Shown one piece after another: positions 1-6,485 of a DNA stretch of 7,451 nt. A program made the position numbers and the translations under genes. How positions within the stretch are numbered: position 1 is the first letter of the stretch; each line of letters starts with the position of its first letter. The notes under the pieces are model-generated. The model was not told the DNA's origin. It searched no databases and was given only the letters and a program-made list of their open reading frames with translations. The stretch covers positions 1-7,451 of the forward strand of contig CAMNGY010000064.1 in NCBI GenBank assembly GCA_946538795.1. Reading direction: 5' to 3'. The stretch is from an uncultured Treponema sp. Its GTDB lineage: Bacteria > Spirochaetota > Spirochaetia > Treponematales > Treponemataceae.

Positions 1-775
1 CGCATCCGACCCGAACATAAAGACGATAAGCCTGTCGCGCAACTTCGGCTCACATGCCGCCATGCTCTGCGGCCTCGCCCACTGCACGGGGGACTGCGCG
101 GTCATAAAGGCGGCCGACCTGCAGGAGCCGACGGAGATGATCCTCGACATGGTGGGGAGCTGGCGGCAGGGCAACAACGTGGTCCTGGCCGTCCGCGAGG
201 GACGCGAGGAGAAAAAGAGCCAGACCTTCTTTTCCAACTTATATTATTGGATGGTAAGGAAAACTTCATTTCCGAACATGCCCAAGACGGGCTTCGACGT
301 CTACCTGCTCGACCGCAAGGTGATAGACGTCCTCAGCATGCTGGACGAGAAGAACAGCGCGCTGACGGGACAGATACTGTGGAGCGGCTTCAGGACCGGG
401 ACGGTGGGCTACACGCGGCGTGCCCGGGAAATAGGGACGAGCCGCTGGACGCTCAGGAAGAAGCTGCGGCTCGTGACGGACACGCTCTTCAGCTTCTCCA
501 CCCTGCCGATCAAGTTCGTGTCCACGATAGGCTTCGTCGCGTTCATAGTGTCGCTCGCGTGGGCTGCGTTCCTCATAGCCTCCAAGCTGACGGGCTTCAT
601 AGACGTGAGGGGCTGGACCGCGCTCTTCGTGTTCAGCCTGTTCAGCTTCGGCGTGGTCATGCTCACGCTGGGTATCCTGGGCGAGTACCTGTGGCGGACG
701 TTCGACGCGACCCGGAGGCGGCCGCCGTACATAATCGAGGACTCGAACATCACGGAAAGGCAGGAGGGGAAATGA
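1..775 (+). CDS. GT2 family membrane glycosyltransferase (DPM1/GtrB/ArnC type), 5'-partial
   Basis: The reading frame is open from base 2, so the true start lies upstream. The ATG at 62 is internal, because the codons before it encode a family-typical stretch (ISLSRNFGSHAAML). This family transfers a sugar from a nucleotide donor to undecaprenyl or dolichyl phosphate at the cytoplasmic membrane. After the GT-A core come two hydrophobic segments (about residues 152-173 and 184-209, counted from the Met at 62), then a basic juxtamembrane stretch (RTFDATRRRPPY). This two-helix C-terminus is typical of GtrB/ArnC-like enzymes. The usual DADLQDPPE motif reads AADLQEPTE here, with the first Asp replaced by Ala18 and Asp19 kept. 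The stop TGA overlaps the start of the next gene (ATGA at 772-775), indicating translational coupling. The family call is firm; donor sugar and acceptor cannot be read from the sequence. Confidence 0.9.
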   Translation, partial: ASDPNIKTISLSRNFGSHAAMLCGLAHCTGDCAVIKAADLQEPTEMILDMVGSWRQGNNVVLAVREGREEKKSQTFFSNLYYWMVRKTSFPNMPKTGFDVYLLDRKVIDVLSMLDEKNSALTGQILWSGFRTGTVGYTRRAREIGTSRWTLRKKLRLVTDTLFSFSTLPIKFVSTIGFVAFIVSLAWAAFLIASKLTGFIDVRGWTALFVFSLFSFGVVMLTLGILGEYLWRTFDATRRRPPYIIEDSNITERQEGK

Positions 776-1872
776 CTGTGGAAAAGATAATGCCCAACAG
801 GCTGGACCGGGGTTTCTTCATGTACCAGGAGGAATTCGAGAGGAAGGCGCTTGAGGTGCTTCGCTCCGGCTGGTATGTGCTCGGGAACGAGGTGTCGCAG
901 TTCGAGAAGGAATTCGCCTCCTATGTCGGCTCAAAACATTGCGTTGGGCTGGCCAGCGGCCTGGACGCCTTGTGGATAGCCTTCCGCGTACTCGGAATCG
1001 GGAAGGGCGATGAGGTCATCGTGCAGGGGAACACCTACATCGCGAGCGTCATGGGCATCACGATAAACGGCGCAACCCCGGTCTTCGTGGAGCCGGACGA
1101 GTACTTCAACATGGACGCGTCCAAGATCGAGGAGAAAATCACTTCCAGGACCAAGGCTGTCCTCGTCGTCCACCTCTACGGCCAGGCGTCAAACATGGGG
1201 CCCATAACCGACTTGTGCAGGAGGCACGGCCTCCGCCTCGTGGAGGACTGCGCCCAGTCCCACGGGGCAAAATTCGGCGGGAAGACGACAGGCACCTTCG
1301 GCGACATAGGCTGCTTCTCATTCTACCCGTCCAAGAACCTGGGGGCATTCGGCGACGCGGGGGCCATAACGACGGACAGCGATGAGCTTGCGGAGAAGGT
1401 TCGCGTGTTCAGGAACTACGGGAGCGAGAAGCGCTACCACAACAAGATCGTGGGTGCAAATTCCCGGCTGGACGAGATGCAGGCGGGGCTGCTCCGCGTC
1501 CGCCTGTCGCACCTGGACGAGCTGGCCGCGGAGAAGGCTCGGATATGCGCCCGCTACCTCCGGGAACTCCATAATGACAAGATACATCTCCCGGAGATCC
1601 GCGACGGCGCGACCCACATCTGGCACCAGTTCGTCATACGATGCAAGGAGAGGGACGCGCTCATAAAATACCTTGACGAAAAAGGAATAGGAACGATAAT
1701 TCATTATCCTATACCCCCCCACCTGTCGGAGGCGTATTCATACCTGGGGATGAAGGAAGGAAGCCTGCCCATAACTGAGCGGTACGCGGGGGAGGTCCTG
1801 TCCATCCCCCTCTACAACGGCATGACGGAAGAGGAGCAGTCAAGGGTGATCGGGGCAATAAATGAGTTCTAG
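772..1872 (+). CDS. DegT/DnrJ/EryC1/StrS family PLP-dependent sugar aminotransferase (FdtB/QdtB-like)
   Basis: This 366-residue protein is full length for the family. The ATG at 772 overlaps the stop of the upstream glycosyltransferase gene and lies just after AGGAGGGG. The frame is open further upstream, but that part is only a shadow of the glycosyltransferase. Family marks are GNEV (39-42), ASGLDAL (61-67), VEDCAQSHGA (157-166, with Asp159 expected to contact the PLP pyridine nitrogen), SFYPSKNLGAFGDAG (183-197, with Lys188 the expected Schiff-base lysine) and NSRLDEMQAGLL (230-241). GIGTIIHYPIPPH (305-317) and the C-terminal SIPLYNGMTEEE resemble the FdtB, QdtB and TylB group, which aminate C3 of dTDP-3-keto-6-deoxyhexoses using glutamate. 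A sugar N-acyltransferase gene follows downstream, which fits. Other DegT-family sugar specificities remain possible. Isoleucine is often encoded by ATA despite high GC. Confidence 0.93.
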   Translation: MTVEKIMPNRLDRGFFMYQEEFERKALEVLRSGWYVLGNEVSQFEKEFASYVGSKHCVGLASGLDALWIAFRVLGIGKGDEVIVQGNTYIASVMGITINGATPVFVEPDEYFNMDASKIEEKITSRTKAVLVVHLYGQASNMGPITDLCRRHGLRLVEDCAQSHGAKFGGKTTGTFGDIGCFSFYPSKNLGAFGDAGAITTDSDELAEKVRVFRNYGSEKRYHNKIVGANSRLDEMQAGLLRVRLSHLDELAAEKARICARYLRELHNDKIHLPEIRDGATHIWHQFVIRCKERDALIKYLDEKGIGTIIHYPIPPHLSEAYSYLGMKEGSLPITERYAGEVLSIPLYNGMTEEEQSRVIGAINEF

Positions 1873-1903
1873 CAATGGAAACGGCACGAACAAGCCGGTT
1901 GTA

Positions 1904-1933
1904 TTGACAAGCCGTACAATTTGGCTGTAAGAT
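1904..1933 (+). promoter_or_regulatory. Promoter of the antitoxin/GNAT cassette, with possible operator
   Basis: A perfect TTGACA (1904-1909) is followed after 18 bp by TAAGAT (1928-1933, 4 of 6 matches to the -10 consensus). It lies 20 bp upstream of the GTG at 1953 and marks the switch from GC-rich to AT-rich DNA. Short inverted repeats overlap it: TTGTA (1899-1903) with TACAA (1915-1919), and AGCC (1910-1913) with GGCT (1923-1926). Toxin-antitoxin promoters are often autoregulated at such repeats, but operator function here is inference. Confidence 0.6.
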
Positions 1934-1952
1934 AAAACAGAGGAGGCAGATT

Positions 1953-2159
1953 GTGGCAACGTCAAGCATAAAGAAAAATTTTATAATCAGCAGCAAAAAA
2001 TCAGCACTTGAAATTGCCACTCAGCTTCTCAATGTTGAAAATTCAATGTCTCCTACACTGAACCGCCCTCGAATATCAAAGCAGGTGGCAGCAGACCAAC
2101 TGGTTTCTTATTTTTCCGAGAAGAAACAGATTCCGCCAGGAGATAATAGTGTCGTTTGA
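1953..2159 (+). CDS. Small protein upstream of a GNAT gene, putative antitoxin
   Basis: This 68-residue protein starts at GTG 1953, six bases after a strong AGGAGG (1941-1946). I do not recognise a named domain. The N-terminus (MATSSIKKNFIISSKKSALE) resembles small proteins I recall being encoded just upstream of GNAT acetyltransferases in Firmicutes and related anaerobes. The C-terminal half (VAADQLVSYFSEKKQIPPGD) is hydrophilic. Its last 11 bases overlap the GNAT gene, which has its own AGGAG at 2138-2142. This is the coupled small-gene-first order of type II toxin-antitoxin pairs. The antitoxin role comes from position, size, coupling and a private promoter. The DNA is more AT-rich than the flanking sugar genes, suggesting acquisition as a unit with the GNAT gene. 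Confidence 0.65.
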   Translation: MATSSIKKNFIISSKKSALEIATQLLNVENSMSPTLNRPRISKQVAADQLVSYFSEKKQIPPGDNSVV

Positions 2160-2704
2160 TGTCGTAAACATCTATGATTTTATATCTGTCGGCGAGGCTC
2201 TCTTTGAACAGGTTGCCAAAACATTTAGTTCCATAAATAATGATATTGAATGCTTCTTAAAAAGCAATGCACTGGAGTTTGCAAAAAGGAAACAGGCAGT
2301 CACCTATCTTGTATTCAAGGAGAAAATTCTCGTGGGATACTTTACGATTGCCGTAAAGACTTTCGAGATAAAAGAGTCATATATCGAAAACGATATGCAA
2401 AAAGTTGCAGAGGGTCTGCCAGCTTGATGAAGACAAGAATTGCTACCGTCCATCTGCGATTTTAATAGCACAGCTGGGCAAAAATTTTTACCAAAAAGAC
2501 AAGATAACTGGAGATGAGCTTTTGCAGATTGCCATGGAAACAGTGCTTGACATCCAGTACATGGCAGGCGGGGTTATTACGTTTTTGGAATGTGAGAACA
2601 GACAGAAACTGTTGGACTTTTATCATTCAAACGGATTTAAAGAAATAAGCGTACGAAATACCAAAGAGGATAAGAATCTTATTCAATTGTATAAAATGAT
2701 ATAG
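2149..2704 (+). pseudogene. GNAT family N-acetyltransferase, probable toxin, disrupted by a +1 frameshift
   Basis: The first part starts at GTG 2149 (AGGAG at 2138-2142) and ends early at the TGA at 2425-2427. The rest continues in the next frame to the stop at 2702-2704. Removing one A from the A5 run at 2399-2403 joins them as ...ENDMQKLQRVCQLDED..., giving a 184-residue GNAT protein. Diagnostic parts are LIAQLGKNF (acetyl-CoA pyrophosphate-binding loop), GGVITFLECENRQKLLDFY, and FYHSNGF near the C-terminus. The Tyr in FYxxxGF is the usual catalytic Tyr of TacT-like toxins, which acetylate aminoacyl-tRNA. The overlap with a small upstream gene supports a toxin-antitoxin pair, though a non-toxin GNAT is possible. 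The N-terminal piece alone lacks the acetyl-CoA site. The C-terminal piece could start at TTG 2405 but would lack much of the fold. A sequencing error or phase-variable slippage could also explain the shift. Confidence 0.8.
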
Positions 2705-2716
2705 GAGCACATGTTC

Positions 2717-2750
2717 GCCATCGGTGGAAAGCTGATGGCACATATTTTTC
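2717..2750 (+). terminator. Candidate intrinsic terminator after the GNAT gene
   Basis: GCCATCGG (2717-2724) pairs with CTGATGGC (2732-2739), giving an 8-bp stem with one G-U pair and a 7-base loop. A T5 tract follows at 2745-2749, after a short ACATA spacer. The spacer makes it weaker than the next hairpin. It begins 12 bases after the GNAT stop codon. Confidence 0.45.
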
Positions 2751-2790
2751 TATGCCTGACCTTTTGGGCTGTCAAATCATTATCTTTAAG

Positions 2791-2825
2791 AAAACGCTCC
2801 TGTTCTGGGGGCGTTTTTTATTTTT
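2791..2825 (+). terminator. Intrinsic terminator between the GNAT cassette and the acyltransferase gene
   Basis: AAAACGCTCC (2791-2800) pairs with GGGGCGTTTT (2808-2817), a 10-bp stem with one U-G pair and a 7-base loop. T-rich DNA follows (the T run begins inside the 3' arm and resumes at 2821-2825). It ends only 22 bases before the acyltransferase ATG at 2848. It should cut transcription arriving from the aminotransferase or the GNAT cassette unless read-through occurs. Confidence 0.75.
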
Positions 2826-2847
2826 AAAGCAGGAACAGGGGGTAAAG

Positions 2848-3321
2848 ATGATACATCCGCTTGCTGACTGCAAATCGGAGAACATCGGAGAAAACACGAA
2901 CATCTGGCAGTTCTGCGTCGTCCTGTCCGGTGCAAGGATAGGCGACAACTGCAACATATGCGCGAACGTGTTCGTGGAGAACGATGTCGTGGTGGGGGAC
3001 AATGTGACCGTAAAGTGCGGCGTCCAGCTCTGGGACGGAGTGACGATTGAGGACAACGTGTTCGTGGGGCCGAACGTGACCTTTACGAACGACCTGTTTC
3101 CGCGGTCGAAAGCGCATCCCGCGGAATATGCGAGGACCGTCATAAAGGCAGGAGCGAGCATCGGCGCGAACAGCACGATAGTCTGCGGCCATACGATAGG
3201 GGAGAACGCGATGGTTGGGGCGGGAAGCGTCGTGACGCACGATGTTCCCGCCGGGGAGCTGTGGTACGGGAACCCTGCGCGGTATATACGTAATGTGAAT
3301 AAAATAGAATCAAAAGATTGA
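2848..3321 (+). CDS. Left-handed beta-helix sugar N-acyltransferase (FdtC/QdtC/WbpD type)
   Basis: This 157-residue protein starts at ATG 2848, five bases after AGGGGG (2837-2842). The frame is open to an ATG at 2752, but that extension reads through the terminator hairpin and lacks family character. Successive hexapeptide repeats ([30 protein letters not shown], then [18 protein letters not shown]) form the trimeric beta-helix fold. An extended loop, [13 protein letters not shown] (79-91), interrupts them, and the C-terminus reads [12 protein letters not shown]. This architecture matches enzymes that acetylate the amino group of nucleotide-activated amino sugars with acetyl-CoA, such as FdtC and QdtC. 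With the FdtB/QdtB-like aminotransferase it would finish a dTDP-3-acetamido-3,6-dideoxyhexose. Acyl donor and exact sugar are not readable. The next gene begins 19 bases after the stop. Confidence 0.9.
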   Translation: MIHPLADCKSENIGENTNIWQFCVVLSGARIGDNCNICANVFVENDVVVGDNVTVKCGVQLWDGVTIEDNVFVGPNVTFTNDLFPRSKAHPAEYARTVIKAGASIGANSTIVCGHTIGENAMVGAGSVVTHDVPAGELWYGNPARYIRNVNKIESKD

Positions 3322-3340
3322 GTTAACGAGAGGCAATTAT

Positions 3341-4969
3341 ATGAATCTAAAATGTAAAAACTACATATATTTTGTTTTCCATTATGCAAGCGTAGCATTG
3401 CTATGTGCCAGCCTAGTTTCGTTGCTCATGCTGCTTCCTCCTGTTCAGGTTGCCATAATACGTCTGTATGAGTTTGTCTTCTCAAAGACAGGCTTGATGG
3501 ACAGTTACCACCATCATCTTGTCGCCACAAGGGGAATATACGCTTTTTCTATATTTGCTCTGTGCTCATTGGCCTGTCATGGCATTTACAGACTGAAAAA
3601 GTATGAATCTTTTGAGTTGGGACAGAGAATTCATTTTTTTACAACAGTCGCTTTTTTCTTTCTGCAATATGCTGTTCATCAGTTTTTTTTCCCATCTAAC
3701 GATGACATTAATGTATCTGCTGTCTGGGATACATCGCTTCTTTCACGGTTCATATTGGATGTAATGACACGCTGGCAGACAAGGCTCTTGGGGCTTTACA
3801 CGCCTGTCCTAGTCCGCCTTCCCCTTGATTTTTGGAGGTTTCTGGATTCGGTCTGTATGACCGTCGTCGCGGAAGGTATAGTCAGGTTGTCATTGAAGAA
3901 AGAAAACCGTGCGCATGCCTACCTGATATATCTTATGGTTTTATTGGTTCCACTTCATATTTATAGTAGCTCTGGATGGGTAATGACGACGACCACATGC
4001 GTGTGGCCGCTAGCCTGCTTGATGCCATGTTTCCTGATAATAAAGAAGGAACTGTGCTATGAGCCATCAACCACCTATGAATATGCCATGTCTTTCGTGC
4101 TTGCCATTATTGGTGCCACTGAGCTTTCGCTGATTCCAGTACTCTTTTTGGCAAGCCTGATTTTTCTCATTTATCAGGGAATCATGGAGAAAAAAAAATC
4201 AATTCCCAGCAAGTACATCATCGCTGTTTTTATCCTGTCAGTCCTCGAGCTGCTGTTTGCGCTCCTTGCACCAGGAAACAGGAATCGTTCCTTATCAGAG
4301 TTGCATGGGTTCCCAGGTTATGACATGCTTGGTTTTACAGACAAAATGAAGCTCGGTATGCTCGCCGTGATGCCCTGCTTCTGGGGGCTTGGATATGGGC
4401 TCAATTATATAATTTTTCCACTGCTTTTTGTCTTGTCGCTAAAATTTATCAGAGACCGGCAATGGCGACTTGCCGCCGCACAGACATCCGGCATCGTGAT
4501 AGCTGTATTTTTTGGCGTAATTCCGGTCGTACTGGGCAAAGTAACCCATATCCCGTCATTTCTTCTGCTATTCAAGAATGTGCAGCTACCCCAGTTCCTT
4601 CAGTCTCCAAGCGCGAAACTTTTGGTTTCTCTGGAACTAGTCATCTACCTCTACGTACTTGTCATCACGATCATATCCATTTTTTATGCCGCAGGGAAAG
4701 AATACAGGGGAAGCTTGGCTGCACTCATCTTCGTTGCAGGATTCTGCACTAGGTTCATGCTCGGTTTTTCCCCCACCGTGTATGGAAGTGGCATACGGAC
4801 AGCATATTACATGGCAATATCTGTTTTCATTGTCACGGCTATGATTTGGGATTCTTGGGCGTATAACGATGGTTCTATTGATTTTGAGAGGGAACTACGG
4901 TATGTATTCATTTTTGCCATGGCAGTTTTCCTGATTGATGCGGTTGCAAAACTTCCCAACGCATCTTAA
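3341..4969 (+). CDS. Polytopic inner-membrane protein, possible glycosyltransferase or polymerase (DUF6056-like)
   Basis: This 542-residue protein starts at ATG 3341, seven bases after GAGAGG (3328-3333), in line with the acyltransferase gene. About 11-12 hydrophobic segments run from residue 8 to near the C-terminus, with no soluble catalytic domain. After the third segment comes a polar stretch with an acidic pair, NDDIN (120-124), then TRWQTRLL (W145, R148) and LPLDFWRFLD. An early external acidic pair followed by a W/R-containing loop recalls DUF6056 and the GT-C-like membrane proteins of polysaccharide loci. This similarity is from memory and uncertain. Position after a GtrB-like transferase and two amino-sugar genes suggests it uses a lipid-linked sugar, as serotype-specific Gtr proteins do, or acts as a polymerase. 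GC is visibly lower than in the sugar enzymes, as is common for polymerase and flippase genes. Membrane location is certain; function is inferred. Confidence 0.8.
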   Translation: MNLKCKNYIYFVFHYASVALLCASLVSLLMLLPPVQVAIIRLYEFVFSKTGLMDSYHHHLVATRGIYAFSIFALCSLACHGIYRLKKYESFELGQRIHFFTTVAFFFLQYAVHQFFFPSNDDINVSAVWDTSLLSRFILDVMTRWQTRLLGLYTPVLVRLPLDFWRFLDSVCMTVVAEGIVRLSLKKENRAHAYLIYLMVLLVPLHIYSSSGWVMTTTTCVWPLACLMPCFLIIKKELCYEPSTTYEYAMSFVLAIIGATELSLIPVLFLASLIFLIYQGIMEKKKSIPSKYIIAVFILSVLELLFALLAPGNRNRSLSELHGFPGYDMLGFTDKMKLGMLAVMPCFWGLGYGLNYIIFPLLFVLSLKFIRDRQWRLAAAQTSGIVIAVFFGVIPVVLGKVTHIPSFLLLFKNVQLPQFLQSPSAKLLVSLELVIYLYVLVITIISIFYAAGKEYRGSLAALIFVAGFCTRFMLGFSPTVYGSGIRTAYYMAISVFIVTAMIWDSWAYNDGSIDFERELRYVFIFAMAVFLIDAVAKLPNAS

Positions 4970-5151
4970 AAGTCAAAAAAATGAACTCCTTTATGGACAT
5001 GCCACATAATACACGGATAGTATTCTAAAAACTCAAAGAATGTGGTAAGACCGTTTTCGAAACTCCAAAGAGAAGGATGTTTCTTCCTGTCTTATATGGA
5101 ACACAGAGTTTCCTTGTTTGAAGTATATGAAGGGACAGATGACGGTCACTA

Positions 5152-5170
5152 GTACATCGTTTATGAAATA
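5152..5170 (+). repeat. Left terminal inverted repeat of the IS630-family element
   Basis: The 19 bases match the reverse complement of 6392-6410 at 16 positions, including the outer eight (GTACATCG). Mismatches are at repeat positions 9, 12 and 14. The repeat lies directly inside the TA at 5150-5151. Confidence 0.85.
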
Positions 5171-5194
5171 AATCTATCCCAAAAGAAACTTATG

Positions 5195-5203
5195 TGCTAT
5201 AAT
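5195..5203 (+). promoter_or_regulatory. Extended -10 promoter of the IS transposase
   Basis: TGC followed by a perfect TATAAT (5198-5203) forms an extended -10 element 22 bases before the transposase ATG. No good -35 hexamer is seen 17-18 bases upstream, which is usual for extended -10 promoters. Confidence 0.55.
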
Positions 5204-5225
5204 ATGCCATACGGGAAGGTTGTTT

Positions 5226-6398
5226 ATGCCAAAAGCAGAAGCACTTGAACTGAAGGAAAGGGACAGGAAGGAACTTGAATCAATAATGAGGACCCCGACT
5301 ATAGAGGCCCGGATAATGCAGCGTGCGAGGATACTGCTGCTGAAGGCGGAGGGACTGAGCACGGATGCCATCGCGGACAAGGTCGGCATAGGCCGAGAAT
5401 CTGTCATGGACCGAGTGAGCAGGTATAAAGACGGAGGCCTGGAGAAAGCCCTGTACGACGCCGAGGGGCGGGGAAGACATTCCGAAATTACGGACTCGGA
5501 CAAGGCGTGGATAATAAGCGAGGCCTGTAAAAGGCCGAAGGACATAGGCTATTCGGCTGAGGCATGGACATATGCGAGACTGACCGAACATATCAACCGG
5601 AGTGCCATGGCTGCCGGGCATGAGATGCTTGAAACCGTTTCAAAGGCAACGGCCTGGAAAATCCTTGAGGAAGCCGAAATCAAACCGTTCAGGATGAGGT
5701 ACTATTGCGAGAAAAGGGATTCCGATTTCGACGAGAAGATGCATAATGTACTCGTCGTGTACAAGCAGCTTTCCTTCAGTTTCGACTGAAATGGGGAGCT
5801 CATAGTAAAGGATGAAGAAGCCCCCCAAATACATACAATCTCGTATGACGAAAAACCCGGCATACAGGCCATCGCAACGGTTGCCCCCGACCTGCCGCCG
5901 AAGGAGGGAAAAGGTTTCATACAAAGGGACAGCGAATACAAGCGGCTCGGGACAGTGTCCCTCCTTGCAGGGATAGACCTGCTGACCGGGGATGCAATTC
6001 CTCTGGTAAGTGACAGCCACAAAAGCTCCGACTTTATACAATTCTTGCAAAAACTTGATGCAAAATACCCGGAGGGTGACATCATACGCCTTATTCTGGA
6101 CAACCACAGCGTGCATTCCTCAAAGGAAACGATGAATTACCTAATGACAAGGCCGGGAAGGTTCCAATTCATATTCACACCGAAGCACGGGTCATGGCTC
6201 AACCTGATAGAGGGCTTATTCGGCAAAATGACGCGGCAGATGCTCAGGGGTATACGTGTTTAGTCAAAAAATGAGCTTATCGACCGTATATACAAATATT
6301 TTGATGAGATAAACGAGGTTCCTGTTGTATACCACTGGAAATACAAGTTGGATGAAATCAGGAAGAACGAGAAGGTTAAAATTGATATTGCTATTTAA
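5226..6398 (+). pseudogene. IS630-family DDE transposase with two in-frame stop codons
   Basis: The ATG at 5226 follows GGGAAGG (5213-5219) by six bases. The frame runs to TAA at 6396-6398 (390 codons) but is broken by TGA at codon 188 (5787-5789) and TAG at codon 346 (6261-6263). Homology continues in the same frame through both, so these are substitutions and not frameshifts. The N-terminus has a helix-turn-helix (AIADKVGIGRESVMDRVSRY). The catalytic triad appears complete: Asp208 in SYDEKPGIQ, Asp292 in LILDNHSVH and Glu329 in HGSWLNLIEGLFG. The C-terminal part after the TAG (SKNELIDRIYKYFDEIN...) is normal for the family. Translation to the first stop would give a DNA-binding fragment without any catalytic residue. 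The two stops differ, so a single recoding event would not restore the protein. Confidence 0.9.
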
Positions 6399-6410
6399 AA
6401 ATCGATGTAC
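6392..6410 (-). repeat. Right terminal inverted repeat of the IS630-family element
   Basis: This is the partner of 5152-5170, with 16 of 19 positions matching. It overlaps the last codons and TAA stop (6396-6398) of the transposase frame, a compact arrangement, and is followed directly by the duplicated TA at 6411-6412. Confidence 0.85.
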
Positions 6411-6485
6411 TAGCATCATCGCGTATCTGGGGTTCAAACACCCGTCCGCCTCTTAGATTCAATTATAAAAAAACGGAGAAACAAA

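Larger units (their letters stand above)
5152..6410 (+). mobile_element. IS630-family insertion sequence (1259 bp) with a dead transposase
   Basis: The element is bounded by GTACATCG at the left and CGATGTAC at the right. It is flanked on both sides by TA, within CTA at the left (5149-5151) and TAG at the right (6411-6413), so the empty site was CTAG. IS630 elements duplicate TA and favour CTAG-like targets. The size fits the family, and one transposase gene on the plus strand fills most of it. Ends and target duplication are intact while the transposase has two internal stops, so this copy could move only if an active relative supplied transposase. Confidence 0.9.

Noticed and set aside
247..771. 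Long N-terminal extension of the aminotransferase frame.
   Set aside because: It is out-of-frame translation of the glycosyltransferase gene, with an Arg/His/Ala-rich shadow composition; family length and the ATGA overlap fix the start at 772.
1876..1906. Tiny ORF METARTSRLY directly after the aminotransferase stop.
   Set aside because: No ribosome binding site and only 10 codons; it runs into the cassette promoter.
4970..5151. An open stretch of about 40 codons just left of the IS, possibly a gene remnant.
   Set aside because: No start codon with a ribosome binding site, no recognisable motif, and its length is within chance for this composition. No convincing terminator for the membrane-protein gene was found here either.
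5787..6263. Stop-codon recoding (selenocysteine or reassigned stops) in the transposase.
   Set aside because: Two different stop codons are involved, no hairpin downstream of the TGA is evident, and other genes in the window end normally with TGA, TAG and TAA.
6425..6450. GGGGTTCAAACACCC resembling a tRNA T-arm, and so a possible tRNA fragment or attachment site.
   Set aside because: The 5-bp T-stem does not pair properly and no acceptor, anticodon or D-arm can be formed around it.
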